Positions 26,174 through 35,194 of a DNA stretch of 64,000 bases are shown piece by piece. Position numbers and translations under genes: made by a program. Source of the stretch: Candidatus Krumholzibacteriota bacterium (GTDB taxonomy: Bacteria > Krumholzibacteriota > Krumholzibacteriia > JAJRXK01); assembly GCA_029262065.1 (NCBI GenBank), contig JAJDAC010000053.1, positions 1 to 64,000 of the forward strand, written 5' to 3'. How positions within the stretch are numbered: the first letter of the stretch is position 1; each line of letters begins with the position of its first letter. The notes under the pieces were generated by a model. It saw nothing but the letters and a program-made list of their open reading frames with translations, did no database searches and was not told the origin of the DNA.

Positions 26174-27607
26174 ATGGGGAACGTCCAAGTGTCCAACGCT
26201 CTGGCCGCCGTGGCCGTGGTATTGGCGGTCGCATTGTTCGGCCCCGGCTGTCGCGGCACCACGCCGGGCGTATCCGACGCGCGCATTTTCGGGCAGGTGG
26301 TGAAAAGCGAGAATGGCGAGCCCTACCGGGCCCTGGCCATCGCACTGCTCAACGAAGAGAAGGTGCGCATCGTCGCCACCGTCGAGCCCGACGAAAACGG
26401 CTTCTACGAATTCACCGGAGTGGCGCGCGGAACCTACGTGGTCGTGGTGTACGACGAGGCCCGTCAGTTGTTCCACACGGCCAGAGCAAGCTACCGGGTA
26501 GAACCAGGCGACGAGTTGGAACTGGACCTGCCCATGATGGCCGGGTTCAACCTGAACGACCTGTCGCTGCGCCTGGTGGGGCGCGTGGTCGACTTTGAAA
26601 CAGAGGAACCGATCGAGGGCGTGGTGGTGGAATCGACCCATCTGGGCGAAGGAACCCTCACCCTCTTTTCCGAGATCCGTGGCCACAGTTCGGCCCTTAC
26701 CGACGTCACCGACGCCGAGGGCCGGTTCCTGCTGTTTCCCGCGTCCGTTCTCGAAACAGCCGAAGGCGTACTGGTGCCGCATTTGAGAGCGGCCAAGACC
26801 GGCTACCGAGGCGGCTTCGAGGGCCCCTGGGAACGCAATCGCATTCCTCAACTCATTACGGTTCGGCTCCAGCGCGGAGAAGACGACGGAGTGGTGACCG
26901 GACGCATCACGACCTTGGAAGGAGCTCCCAAGGCGGGGGTTCCCGTGGCTCTGGAGTGGCGACGCTTCGCCTTCAACTTCCCCAAGGATGGTCTGGTGTT
27001 CGGACCGCGCGTTGGTCAGCTGTGGCCCGGCGCGACGCCACGCACCGACGCGCGCCTCGCCAAACAGGCCTTTCCCGGAGCGGTGGGCGTAAGCGACGCC
27101 GACGGTTTCTTCCGCATTGAAGGTCTGCCCGTGGGCGGCTACGTAGCCGACCCATCCTACCCCCGCGGTGACGGATGGACCGGTGAACAACTTCAAAACG
27201 TGGCGATCGACAGGGCAGGGCAGGTCGCCAACATCGGCGTGCTCCGAGTTACACCCGCGGTCATCCCGCTTGGACCCACCGATGGCATGGAGCTCAAACC
27301 ATGGCAGCTACGGTTCGACTGGAATCCGGTGCGGGGAGCGCAACAGTACCTGGTAGAGATCGTGCGCTTCGACGGCTGGACACACTTCTACCCCACCAAC
27401 AACACGTTCTACGACCCCAATCCGCTGGGCTTCGATGACGTAGGCAACTATCGGTGGAATTTGATCGCCACGAAGGAACTGGGCTTCGAGGTGGGCCGCA
27501 CCGAACGCGAGCGGGCCTTCACGATCACCGAAAACGACGTGCAGCAGGCCGCCGGCGGCGAGTCGCTCAAGGGGTTCTGGAACCCGCCCACCGGTTACTC
27601 CCCGTAG
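26174..27607 (+). CDS. Lipoprotein with carboxypeptidase-regulatory-like domains
   Basis: A 477-residue lipoprotein. The start is the ATG at 26174 with AAGGA upstream; the lipobox ALFGPGC ends at C26. It contains two or three carboxypeptidase-regulatory-like or CNA-B-like beta-sandwich modules ([102 protein letters not shown]) and a C-terminal fibronectin-like strand set ([19 protein letters not shown]). No peptidase residues. It probably forms a unit with the BNR protein. Its last 13 bases overlap the 3' end of the pyrophosphatase gene on the other strand. Confidence 0.75.
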   Translation: MGNVQVSNALAAVAVVLAVALFGPGCRGTTPGVSDARIFGQVVKSENGEPYRALAIALLNEEKVRIVATVEPDENGFYEFTGVARGTYVVVVYDEARQLFHTARASYRVEPGDELELDLPMMAGFNLNDLSLRLVGRVVDFETEEPIEGVVVESTHLGEGTLTLFSEIRGHSSALTDVTDAEGRFLLFPASVLETAEGVLVPHLRAAKTGYRGGFEGPWERNRIPQLITVRLQRGEDDGVVTGRITTLEGAPKAGVPVALEWRRFAFNFPKDGLVFGPRVGQLWPGATPRTDARLAKQAFPGAVGVSDADGFFRIEGLPVGGYVADPSYPRGDGWTGEQLQNVAIDRAGQVANIGVLRVTPAVIPLGPTDGMELKPWQLRFDWNPVRGAQQYLVEIVRFDGWTHFYPTNNTFYDPNPLGFDDVGNYRWNLIATKELGFEVGRTERERAFTITENDVQQAAGGESLKGFWNPPTGYSP

Positions 27608-28203
27608 GCCTCGTCGTAGTCGGCCATAGACGCCTTCACGACCGCTTCGGCGGCCTCTCGCCCGTACACGCTTTCGATCGAGACCGTGGATTCCTGACCG
27701 GGAATGAGTTTGTAGGTTCCAAAGTAGTGCCGCAGCCGTTCGACGATCACGGGCGGAATGTCCTTGAGATCCGTGGCATTGCCCCAGACGTTGTCGTTGG
27801 ATAACACGGCGATGATCTTGTCGTCGGCCTCGTCGGCGTCGATCATCTGCAGTCCGCCGACCACGCGCGCCGACACGATCACTTCACTGCGATTGATCGG
27901 CCGCTCGCTCAATACACAGATGTCCAGTGGATCGCCGTCGCCGCGACTGGCCGGCGACAGATCGCCGACCCGCTTTCCGCAGTAGGTGCGGGGAATGAAA
28001 CCGTACAACGTGGGCGGTTGCGAAGAACTGCGTTGCGGCCGGTCGATGCGCAGGTACCCCGTGGCCTTATCCACTTCGTACTTCACCAGGTCGAACGGCG
28101 TGATCTCGATGTAGGCGTTGACCATGGAGGGGGCGCCCTCGCCCACCTCCAGGCCATGCCAGGGATGCGGTCGCCAACGGTAGAACGGTTCGGGAAAGCT
28201 CAC
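27595..28203 (-). CDS. ppa: Inorganic pyrophosphatase, family I
   Basis: A 202-residue soluble pyrophosphatase hydrolysing PPi to phosphate. Recognised by [26 protein letters not shown], the signature [11 protein letters not shown] with its metal-binding aspartates, and [11 protein letters not shown]. Residues between ([17 protein letters not shown]) match the family order, and length is close to the usual 175-200. The start is the GTG at 28203, which overlaps the stop of the upstream DUF3179 gene in a GTGA junction, with AGAGGTG as ribosome site. It is therefore translationally coupled to that gene, an unusual partner for a housekeeping enzyme. Confidence 0.93.
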   Translation of the reverse strand: MSFPEPFYRWRPHPWHGLEVGEGAPSMVNAYIEITPFDLVKYEVDKATGYLRIDRPQRSSSQPPTLYGFIPRTYCGKRVGDLSPASRGDGDPLDICVLSERPINRSEVIVSARVVGGLQMIDADEADDKIIAVLSNDNVWGNATDLKDIPPVIVERLRHYFGTYKLIPGQESTVSIESVYGREAAEAVVKASMADYDEAYGE

Positions 28204-29189
28204 TGCAACACCTCTGTATCGGAGTTCACCGCCACCCATGTGTACCAGAACGTATCAAATCCCGCGATCGCGCGGACGGAATCGTCGCTCGCGGCCAGCT
28301 TCGCTGCGTCTTCAGGTCCCGCAATCGACGACGCCAGCGACCTGGTCACAAGATAGGCTTGAGTCGATGCAAACATCGAAACACCCGGCTCGCGATATAG
28401 CCACACGCCCTGCTCTCCATCATCGCTCGTTACCGGAAACCACTTACCACCTTCGATCGCTGAGTGTGGTACTGCGAACTCCTTTTCGAGCACGCGATGT
28501 TTCTGTGGAAGAAGCGGTGAGTAGCGAAAAGCAAAGATGTTGGCCTTGGGCTCCAATCGATCATCGTCGATCTTCAGATCGCGAAACGTCCCGTCCGACG
28601 TGAAGTAGTTCTCGTACGGGTTGCGGTCGGAGTGCTCGGCGCCATCCACCGACAGCACCTTTGTGTCGGGGTGCAGCTTGCGCCATTCACCCCAGGTGGT
28701 CTTCGTGCCGGCATCGGCAATCTCTTTCAGCGGCGATCCGTCGAGTTCGCCACCAATGGCCGAGCCGGTCATGATCGACCACCAACTGTCGGTCTCGCGG
28801 TCGCGCATGATCAGGGCGGCGTCCATCAACGCGCCCGACGCTTCAAAGTTCAGTTCCTGGTCTTCGTATGATCGGTCGTACACGACGGCCGTATTTGCCA
28901 GTGGTCACCAAACCGCCGCGAAGGCGTGCTCGCCTACCCGATCGTTGACCACCTCGTGGCGGTTCAACAGGTTCAGGCTGTAGGCGCGGGCCTCGCCGTC
29001 CAGGGCCACGCCCAGGATCCAGGCGTCGTCGGCAATCTCGGCCTCGTCGGCCTCGACAAATTCAGGCGCGAAGATGGCGGGAATGCCGCCCCGCTCAAGC
29101 AGCTGCTCCACCCCCTCGGGGAGGCTGTCCGAAGCCAGCATCGCGACCGCGCTGGCCAGGACGATGCTCATATATATGGCTGGGATCAT
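28200..29189 (-). CDS. DUF3179 protein with in-frame TGA, candidate selenoprotein
   Basis: One continuous reading frame of 329 sense codons plus a single internal TGA at 28907-28905 (position 95). The N-terminal part has a signal peptide ([19 protein letters not shown]) and the DUF3179 hallmark [27 protein letters not shown]. The TGA sits at the first cysteine of the family's CPLC motif: [19 protein letters not shown]. After it the family pattern continues undamaged ([37 protein letters not shown]) to the stop at 28200. A hairpin with a GU-containing loop starts 13 bases past the TGA. Selenocysteine at residue 95 fits better than decay; a sequencing error remains possible. The ATG at 29189 has AGGA upstream. 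It overlaps ppa by four bases. Confidence 0.7.
28873..28907 (-). promoter_or_regulatory. Candidate bacterial SECIS element
   Basis: On the mRNA, the 13 bases after UGA are unpaired. A stem then follows: an outer CG:CG pair, a bulge, and inner GUCG (28886-28883) pairing with CGAC (28878-28875) around the loop UGUA. The loop begins 23 bases after the UGA and contains GU at bases 24-25, within the spacing known for bacterial SECIS elements. The stem is short, so this is suggestive only. Confidence 0.45.
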
Positions 29190-29282
29190 CAAATCGGTCC
29201 TGCTCTGGGGGAGAGGCTCAAAAGAGGGTACGGTGGTACTGTGGGGGAAGTGACCACCCCGGATCAACCCACTATCTCGGAT

Positions 29283-29309
29283 TGTAACTCGCCCCACCCC
29301 TGGGACGTT
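29283..29309 (+). promoter_or_regulatory. ECF-type promoter upstream of the sigma factor gene
   Basis: TGTAAC at 29283-29288, exactly 17 bases, then CGTT at 29306-29309. This agrees with the SigX/SigW-like class (TGTAAC-N17-CGT). It lies 31 bases before the sigma gene start, suggesting autoregulation. Confidence 0.5.
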
Positions 29310-29340
29310 TCTCTCTCGAAGCCAGCGTAGGGACCCTTGA

Positions 29341-29931
29341 ATGGATCGCAGGATCTTCGAAAACCTCCTTCGGGAGCACAAAGACGCCATCTACGGCTTC
29401 GCGTTCTATCTGCTTGGAAATGCAGAAGATGCGGAGGATGTGACCCAAGATGTCTTCATCTCTCTGTGGAACGCAGGGGAGGAGATCGAGGTCAAGGCGG
29501 CCAAGTGGTGGTTACTGCGGGTGTGCAAAAACGCCTGCCTCGATCTCCTCCGCCGTAGAAAGGTGCGTCAGCGTGCAAAGACCGACGGTAAGGTCCTGGG
29601 GCGCGGTCGCGTCGGTATCGAGCACATGGAGTCCGCCCGGCGGGAGCAGATTCTGGACGTGAGCGACGCGGGCGAGGGCGCGCTCCAGACCGAACTGGCC
29701 ATGGACATGGAACGCGTGTTCGAGGTCATGCGCGGGCTGAAGGAGCCGCAACAGTCGATCATCATCCTGCGGGAGATGCACGACTTGAGCTACGAAGAGA
29801 TCGCCGAGACCCTGGAATTGTCCATGAGCGCGGTAAAGGTCTACCTGCACCGCGCGCGCAAGAAGGTTCGAGACACTTTCGCGGCCGATAACCCGGCCGC
29901 AACCCCGCACCAGGCGGGAGAAACGACATGA
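29341..29931 (+). CDS. ECF sigma factor
   Basis: A 196-residue RpoE-like sigma factor. Region 2 is seen in HKDAIYGFAFYLLGNAEDAEDVTQDVFISLW and KWWLLRVCKNACLDLLRRRK; region 4 in MRGLKEPQQSIIILREMHDLSYEEIAETLELSMSAVKVYLHRARKKVRD. A charged linker separates them. The ATG at 29341 follows AGGG. The stop overlaps the next start (ATGA), an anti-sigma factor. It directs RNA polymerase to stress promoters, and a matching ECF-type promoter lies directly upstream. It is divergent from the DUF3179 gene across 151 bases. Confidence 0.93.
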   Translation: MDRRIFENLLREHKDAIYGFAFYLLGNAEDAEDVTQDVFISLWNAGEEIEVKAAKWWLLRVCKNACLDLLRRRKVRQRAKTDGKVLGRGRVGIEHMESARREQILDVSDAGEGALQTELAMDMERVFEVMRGLKEPQQSIIILREMHDLSYEEIAETLELSMSAVKVYLHRARKKVRDTFAADNPAATPHQAGETT

Positions 29932-30575
29932 AGAAGCATACGAACATTTCCTGCGACGCCATGCTCGAACGCATCGAGTTGGCCGTGCGCCAGGGCCAAT
30001 CGAACGGCCAGCTGGATCCCAGCTTGGCCGAGCACCTGGCCGCGTGTGAGAACTGCAATGAGGCCTACGAGAACGCACACTACGTACGATCGCTCGTAGC
30101 CACCGCCCACGCACCGGTGTGTCCGGACAACGTGGTCGATTCAATTCTGGCGCAGATCGACGCGACACCGCGTAGGAGCGTGCCCATACGCACCGGCCGT
30201 ACCCAGTCGCCGCGCCCGCGTTCTACCCGTTGGGCGGCCGCGGCCACGGCCATCGCCGCCATTCTGTTGGTAGCCCTCATTCCGGGGCGGCTGAATCATC
30301 TGGCCCCGATGATATCGGACCAGTCATCGATATCGGAACCGTACTCCGCGGCCGAGGTAGAAGCCGCGGCCGAAGAATTGAAGATCGCGTTGGCTCTGGT
30401 CTCCCAGAACCTTGATCGTGCGTCGGGCCTGGTTGGCTCGCAGTTGCGCGGCCACATTGCCGACCCCGTGTTCAAGAGCATGGGCAAGGGAATCCAGGCC
30501 GTACCGCTGCGAGGCTTTCGTCCAGAAGCCGATGAACACTCTTCATACCTGATCCCGCACCGCAGCGAATGCTAG
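29928..30575 (+). CDS. Zinc-finger (ZAS) anti-sigma factor
   Basis: A 215-residue membrane protein. The N-terminal domain has the ZAS motif H36-x3-C40-x2-C43 (HLAACENC) typical of anti-sigma factors that sequester ECF sigma factors. One membrane helix is at residues 101-120 (RWAAAATAIAAILLVALIPG), followed by a periplasmic domain. A four-base ATGA overlap with the sigma gene indicates coupled synthesis. Its periplasmic part contains a helical segment (AAEVEAAAEELKIALALVSQNL) that could sense the signal. Downstream on the same strand are two DUF4252 genes, the usual companions of this arrangement. Confidence 0.88.
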   Translation: MKKHTNISCDAMLERIELAVRQGQSNGQLDPSLAEHLAACENCNEAYENAHYVRSLVATAHAPVCPDNVVDSILAQIDATPRRSVPIRTGRTQSPRPRSTRWAAAATAIAAILLVALIPGRLNHLAPMISDQSSISEPYSAAEVEAAAEELKIALALVSQNLDRASGLVGSQLRGHIADPVFKSMGKGIQAVPLRGFRPEADEHSSYLIPHRSEC

Positions 30576-30627
30576 CCCCCGGCGTGTGTTCGCAATGACA
30601 ACCGCTCGTGAAGGAAAGACGACAAAG

Positions 30628-31248
30628 ATGAAAACGATCTTTGCCATCCCAGTGATGATGATGACGGGTTTGATGTTGCTGGTTGCCTCGGTGGCCGCGC
30701 AAGACGAAGCCTACCGCAATTCCCCCGGCTACTTCGAGTTCGGCGACGTGCTCGAATATTCCGACGGCGACGAACTGGTCGAGATCGACCTGAGTCAACC
30801 GCTGCTGGGATTGCTGGGGGCCGTAATGGGCTCGGAAGATCCCGAACTGGCCGATCTCATGCGTGAGCTCGAGCTGGTGAAGGTAAACATGTTCAGCTAC
30901 GACCGAGACTCCGAGGGCGATTTGACCAAGCTCGTCGACGACCTCAACAAGCGGCTGAAAAGCGGCGACTGGCAGAACATCGTACGGGTTCGCGGCGAGG
31001 AAGACGTGAACGTATTCGTGAAGATGGGTTCCCGCGGTGACGGCAACAATCCCGACGACGCCACGTTCCAGGGTCTGACCGTTCTGTTCATGGACGACTA
31101 TGAAGCCGTCTTCGTGAACGTGGTCGGCGAGTTCGGGCTCGACGAAATTGCCCGCGTGGGCCGCCACTTCGATATCCCCCACCTGGAAGACATAGATTCC
31201 GGCCGCGACGATGATGACCGACGCGATCGTCGTCGGCGCGGGGGTTGA
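30628..31248 (+). CDS. DUF4252-like exported protein
   Basis: A 206-residue exported protein. The start is the ATG at 30628 with GAAGGAAAG upstream rather than 30586. A signal peptide (MKTIFAIPVMMMTGLMLLVASVAAQ) precedes a domain ending FMDDYEAVFVNVVGEFGLDEIARVGRHFDIPHL, which fits DUF4252 proteins found behind ECF sigma/anti-sigma pairs. The tail is strongly charged (SGRDDDDRRDRRRRGG). Function is unknown; a role in signalling to or output from the sigma factor is inferred from context. The stop touches the next start (TGATG). Confidence 0.75.
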   Translation: MKTIFAIPVMMMTGLMLLVASVAAQDEAYRNSPGYFEFGDVLEYSDGDELVEIDLSQPLLGLLGAVMGSEDPELADLMRELELVKVNMFSYDRDSEGDLTKLVDDLNKRLKSGDWQNIVRVRGEEDVNVFVKMGSRGDGNNPDDATFQGLTVLFMDDYEAVFVNVVGEFGLDEIARVGRHFDIPHLEDIDSGRDDDDRRDRRRRGG

Positions 31249-31808
31249 TGATGCGCGGCGCACGAAACGCAGCGCTGATTGCAGTTTTGGCGTTGACCCT
31301 GGGTGGGTGTTTCACCAACCCGGACATCCACACAGTGGTCGACGCCATCTCCTGGGAAATCGAACCGGCCGAATTGAACACGGAAGTTGAACTACGGTTC
31401 GGTTCGAAGAGTGTGTCGCTGGCCCGATCCATCTGCGGATGGATCGAGGACTGCGAAGAATATCGCCACATGCTCAGCGGCATTCGGCAGGTACACCTGG
31501 GCGTATACGACGTCCAGGGCCGGTTCGACGCCTCGAGCCTGAGCTTGAGCGACGGACTGCGCCACGACCTGGAAGACGAGGGCTGGCAGGTCGTCATGGT
31601 ATCGCAGGATCAAGACAACGAGGGCATCATGGTCCTGACGCAGGTCATCGACGACGATCTCACCGGCCTGTATGTCATAAGCATCGACCGCGACGAACTG
31701 GTGGTCGTGCGACTGGAAGGCGACCTGGCCAAGCCGCTCGACACCCTACTGCGGCGCGACGAGGACTTCATGGTTTCGGTACGAGGCATCGGCGCCGAAG
31801 ACTTCTAG
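31248..31808 (+). CDS. DUF4252-like lipoprotein
   Basis: A 186-residue lipoprotein. Lipobox LTLGGC. The ATG at 31248 overlaps the previous stop by one base. The fold region (MVSQDQDNEGIMVLTQVIDDDLTGLYVISIDRDELVVVRLEGDL) matches the same DUF4252 pattern as the preceding gene, so the two are probably paralogues, one soluble and one lipid-anchored. It is the last gene of the sigma operon; a strong terminator begins 25 bases after its stop. Confidence 0.75.
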   Translation: MMRGARNAALIAVLALTLGGCFTNPDIHTVVDAISWEIEPAELNTEVELRFGSKSVSLARSICGWIEDCEEYRHMLSGIRQVHLGVYDVQGRFDASSLSLSDGLRHDLEDEGWQVVMVSQDQDNEGIMVLTQVIDDDLTGLYVISIDRDELVVVRLEGDLAKPLDTLLRRDEDFMVSVRGIGAEDF

Positions 31809-31811
31809 AGG

Positions 31812-33140
31812 TCAGTACTTCACCTCAAAGATCGCCGCTGGTGCGTACTGCGCCGGCGGCGTTTCTTTTTTGTCCTCGCCGCCTTCGTTCGCGGAGACTT
31901 CCTTCTGCTTTGCACAGTCAGCCAGATACGTCACGACCTGACTGTTGGCAATGAAGTGGAACCGATCGCCCACGACCACGCCCGTGGTGGGATCGTCGAA
32001 CATTTCGTGTCGCGCGATCACTACGTCGTGACGGTCCACGGCCGTGCCTGTTTCGTTCAAATGGAAACGAGCCACGCGGTCCAGGCCCAGGTAGTTCTGC
32101 ACGGCCAGCAACGACCCATCCACGTAGTAGAGACCGTCGACACCGGCGGTCGAGACGTCGTTGGCGTGACGAAGGCGCGTGACCTCGCGCGTGGTCATGT
32201 CGACGCAGTCGATGCCGAACACATAGCGAGCCACGTACAGCGTGCTTTCGTCGTCGTTGAAGGCCAGACCGTTGGCGCCGCGTATGCTTCCGGGCGCCAC
32301 GAATTCTTCCAGCTCTTGCGCACCGGGGGCAATGGAGTACAACGCGCCGACGCCCGCGTCGGTCACGATCACCGTACCGTCGGAGCGGATGACCAGATCG
32401 TTGAAACTCGAAGCCGGCGGACCCGCCGATGTCCAGTCGAAGCGCCGGATCAGCTCGCCGGTCTTCAGATCAAACTGGTGTACGGCCGAGCGGCCAACGT
32501 CGCCCTCGGAATACTCAGGGCTTTCGGGAAACGCCGCCGACACCGCCCACAGATGTCGTCGCTCGGCATCGACGCGTACACCCAGACCACATAGAAACCC
32601 GTGCTGATCGCCGGCGATGAATTCGTCCAGCGAGCCGTCGCGTTGCATGCGCACGATGTTGCGACGGGCCACGCTGGTCAGGTAGAACACATCGTCTTGC
32701 GCGTCGTAGGCAATACCCTCGGGTATCAACCCAGCATCATCGGCCTGCACCATGGCCAGGGGCTCTCCCTGGGAACGTCGCGTCAGGGTGACGGCGGTCA
32801 TCAGTGATTTCCAACGCGGATCCTCCTGAAGCAGATCGAAATCTTCGTAGGACTCGAGCGGTAGACTGACCCCCAAGCGCAGCACTTGCTTCAGCCACTC
32901 GAATGCGGCTTCGGAATCTCCCAGACGAGCGTGGCCGCGAGCCACATCCCGAACCAGCAGCGGCTGCCCGGGCTCGAGCTCCAATGCGCGCTGGGTTCGA
33001 TCCAGAAACGTGGCGTAGTCGGCCTCGGCGTAGGCCGCGGCCCCTTCCCGGTACAGGTCCAGGGACGAAGGCTGGGCCAGGCCCGTGGTCGCGAAACCGG
33101 TCGAAACGACGAAAACGAAGCAACCCATGAGGAACTGCAA
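31812..33140 (-). CDS. Exported SMP-30/NHL-like beta-propeller with TPR region
   Basis: A 442-residue exported protein. The start is the TTG at 33140, supported by GGAGG 7 bases upstream; the signal peptide is QFLMGCFVFVVSTGFATTGLAQ. Residues 28-110 are TPR-like (YREGAAAYAEADYATFLDRTQRALELEPGQPLL). The rest is a six-bladed propeller of the SMP-30/gluconolactonase kind (IPEGIAYDAQDDVFYLTSVARRNIVR, GLGVRVDAERRHLWAV, FNDLVIRSDGTVIVTDAGVGALYSI, GANGLAFNDDESTLYVARY). It may be a lactonase or a binding protein. Its last codons are formed by the terminator of the convergent sigma operon. Confidence 0.75.
   Translation of the reverse strand: MQFLMGCFVFVVSTGFATTGLAQPSSLDLYREGAAAYAEADYATFLDRTQRALELEPGQPLLVRDVARGHARLGDSEAAFEWLKQVLRLGVSLPLESYEDFDLLQEDPRWKSLMTAVTLTRRSQGEPLAMVQADDAGLIPEGIAYDAQDDVFYLTSVARRNIVRMQRDGSLDEFIAGDQHGFLCGLGVRVDAERRHLWAVSAAFPESPEYSEGDVGRSAVHQFDLKTGELIRRFDWTSAGPPASSFNDLVIRSDGTVIVTDAGVGALYSIAPGAQELEEFVAPGSIRGANGLAFNDDESTLYVARYVFGIDCVDMTTREVTRLRHANDVSTAGVDGLYYVDGSLLAVQNYLGLDRVARFHLNETGTAVDRHDVVIARHEMFDDPTTGVVVGDRFHFIANSQVVTYLADCAKQKEVSANEGGEDKKETPPAQYAPAAIFEVKY
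31833..31871 (+). terminator. Strong intrinsic terminator of the sigma-factor operon
   Basis: A 12-bp stem (31833-31844 with 31850-31861, including two G-U pairs) with a five-base loop, followed by TTTCTTTTTT. It lies inside the 3' coding end of the convergent propeller gene. Confidence 0.9.
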
Positions 33141-33195
33141 TCTGGATCCTCCTACAAATCGTGGGACGGCCTACTTGTGTTAGGCTGCCGGGGTC

Positions 33196-34536
33196 ATGAT
33201 TCTACGCCCCCGAGCAGAATCCCGCCCGCAGAGCCTTGCAATCAAGTATGTGCTCGTGCTGGGAAGTCTCGCCGTACTGGCCGTCGGCGGCCAAGCCCTT
33301 CTACAACTATCACTCGCCCACCAGAAGGCCGATATTTTGGTGGTGAGCCAGGCGGGACGCCAAATCCACAGTTGTCTCGAAGTAGCTGCCCTGGCCCAAT
33401 CCATTCTCAAGAATCCCGATCCGGCCACCTTGGAAAGAACATTACCCCAGCTACGTACCGAGGCCGTGGCATTCAGCCGTGACCACCGCCTTCTCGCTGA
33501 GACGGTGAACAACGACGTCTCGAGCTCCCGACTCGCCGCCCTCGAGCCGCAGCTGGTGGCCATGGATCGCGCGATCGACCGGCTCGAGTCGGCGAGGGCG
33601 GCCGCGGCTGATTCCTTCAACTCGGTGGCGGTGGCCGCGTCGGCCGGGATCGTTCAGGGGATCCAACCCATCTACCGTGTCGCCATGGAAGACATGATTC
33701 GGGTATTCAGCGGCCAGAGCGAAACCCGTCTGGAAGCCAGCCGGCGGGCCCAACTGGCGCTGCTGGCGCTGGCTCTCGTGGTACTGCTGCTGCAGGGGTT
33801 GTTCATCTTCCGGCCCGCGGTGCGGGAGACCCGCTCCAATACCCTGCGGTTGGAGCAGGCCGAGGCCAGGCTGCGGCTGCAGCGCGACATGTTGGTGCGT
33901 ATCAGCGAACACGAGCAACAGAAGATGGGACGGGACCTGCATGACCGATTGGGCCAGCAGCTCACCGGTATCGCCTTCATGGCCAGCCTGCTGCACCAGA
34001 AACTGCGAGATGGTCCCTACGCCCAGGATGCCCAGGAGATCACCCAGCTGCTGCAGACCACCGTCCGGCAGACGCGGGACCTGGCCCGGGCACTGTTTCC
34101 GGCCCAGATCCACGAGGATGGCTTCGTCCCCTCGCTGCAGGCGCTGGCCGTGAGCACCAGCGGCCAATTCGACGTTGACTGTCAGGTTCGGGCGCCCGCG
34201 AACATATATATTGCGGATCAGACAACTTCGACCAATTTGTTCCGGATCGTGCAAGAGGCAGTGAACAACGCTGCGCGACACGGAGGTGGGTCGGCGATTA
34301 CAATAACGGCAGACTCAAGGCCAGATTCGCTTCAGCTCTCCGTCCACGATGACGGGCCAGGATTCACTCCCAGCTCCCCCGGAGAAGACACGATGGGCCT
34401 GGCGATCATGCGAGAACGCTCAGAAATGATCGGAGCCCAGTTGGAGATCAAATCACAGTCTCAAGAGGGAACTACTATATTGTGCACGGTTCCCCACGCG
34501 GCTCAGGACAAGGAGACCAACGAAGCTCATGTCTGA
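33196..34536 (+). CDS. NarX-type sensor histidine kinase
   Basis: A 446-residue membrane kinase. Two membrane helices (about 17-36 and 184-207) flank a periplasmic domain with QKADILVVSQAGRQIHSCLEVAALAQ, close to the PilJ/NarX-type N-terminal sensor pattern. The HisKA_3 dimerisation region has the phosphoacceptor H249 in MGRDLHDRLGQQLTGIAF. The ATPase domain shows NNAARHGGG, DDGPGF and GLAIMRERSEMIGA. It autophosphorylates and passes phosphate to the adjacent NarL-type regulator, whose start overlaps its stop by eight bases. It is divergent from the propeller gene across 55 bases. The signal is unknown; nitrate or redox is only a family analogy. Confidence 0.9.
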   Translation: MILRPRAESRPQSLAIKYVLVLGSLAVLAVGGQALLQLSLAHQKADILVVSQAGRQIHSCLEVAALAQSILKNPDPATLERTLPQLRTEAVAFSRDHRLLAETVNNDVSSSRLAALEPQLVAMDRAIDRLESARAAAADSFNSVAVAASAGIVQGIQPIYRVAMEDMIRVFSGQSETRLEASRRAQLALLALALVVLLLQGLFIFRPAVRETRSNTLRLEQAEARLRLQRDMLVRISEHEQQKMGRDLHDRLGQQLTGIAFMASLLHQKLRDGPYAQDAQEITQLLQTTVRQTRDLARALFPAQIHEDGFVPSLQALAVSTSGQFDVDCQVRAPANIYIADQTTSTNLFRIVQEAVNNAARHGGGSAITITADSRPDSLQLSVHDDGPGFTPSSPGEDTMGLAIMRERSEMIGAQLEIKSQSQEGTTILCTVPHAAQDKETNEAHV

Positions 34537-35191
34537 AAACAAAACAGAACGCCGGATCCTGATTGTTGATGATCACCCGGTTGTCCGCGAGGGTCTTGGC
34601 CGGCTCATCAACCACGAGTCGGATATGTCGGTCTGCGCCGAAGCGGACAGTCCCAAGGCCGCGCTGGAAGCCATCAGCGAGTTTCGTCCCGATCTTGCCG
34701 TGGTCGACATCACGCTCAAGGTGGGCAACGGACTCGACCTCATCAAGTCGATTCGGTCGCGCTACCCCAACGTGAAGACCCTGGTGCTGTCCATCCACCA
34801 CGAGGCCAACTACGCCGATCGCGCGTGGCGCTCGGGGGCCGACGGCTACGTCATGAAAGATGAAGCTCCCGCTTCGTTGCTGGGTGCCATTCGTACCGTG
34901 CTGAGTGGCAACAAGCACTACAGCGAGCAGGTGCTCCAGGCCATCGAGAAGAAGGCACTGGAGCCGGACACCAAGGACGAGTCACCGATCGAACGCCTTA
35001 CCAACCGCGAACTCGAAGTATTTCGACTCATTGGTCACGGCCAGCAGACGCGGGTGATTGCCCAGGAGCTGAACGTGAGCATCAAGACGGTCGAGTCACA
35101 TCGCGAGAATATCAAGCGCAAGCTGGGAATCAGCAACGCGCCGCAGTTGGTGCAACAGGCCGTGCAGTGGGTCGCCGACGAAGCCTCCTAG
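34529..35191 (+). CDS. NarL/LuxR-type response regulator
   Basis: A 220-residue two-domain regulator. The receiver has acidic pocket D14-D15, phosphoacceptor D60 (DLAVVDITL) and the lysine in YVMKDEAP. The C-terminal LuxR helix-turn-helix is LTNRELEVFRLIGHGQQTRVIAQELNVSIKTVESHRENIKRKLG. It is coupled to the kinase by an eight-base overlap. The gene ends three bases before the convergent TonB-like gene. Confidence 0.93.
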   Translation: MSENKTERRILIVDDHPVVREGLGRLINHESDMSVCAEADSPKAALEAISEFRPDLAVVDITLKVGNGLDLIKSIRSRYPNVKTLVLSIHHEANYADRAWRSGADGYVMKDEAPASLLGAIRTVLSGNKHYSEQVLQAIEKKALEPDTKDESPIERLTNRELEVFRLIGHGQQTRVIAQELNVSIKTVESHRENIKRKLGISNAPQLVQQAVQWVADEAS

Positions 35192-35194
35192 GGC

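Noticed and set aside
28200-29189. Reading the DUF3179 locus as two separate genes or as a decayed pseudogene
   Set aside because: Both pieces are in the same frame, together form one complete family domain, and only one stop, a TGA at a cysteine column, separates them. Decay would be expected to show more damage.
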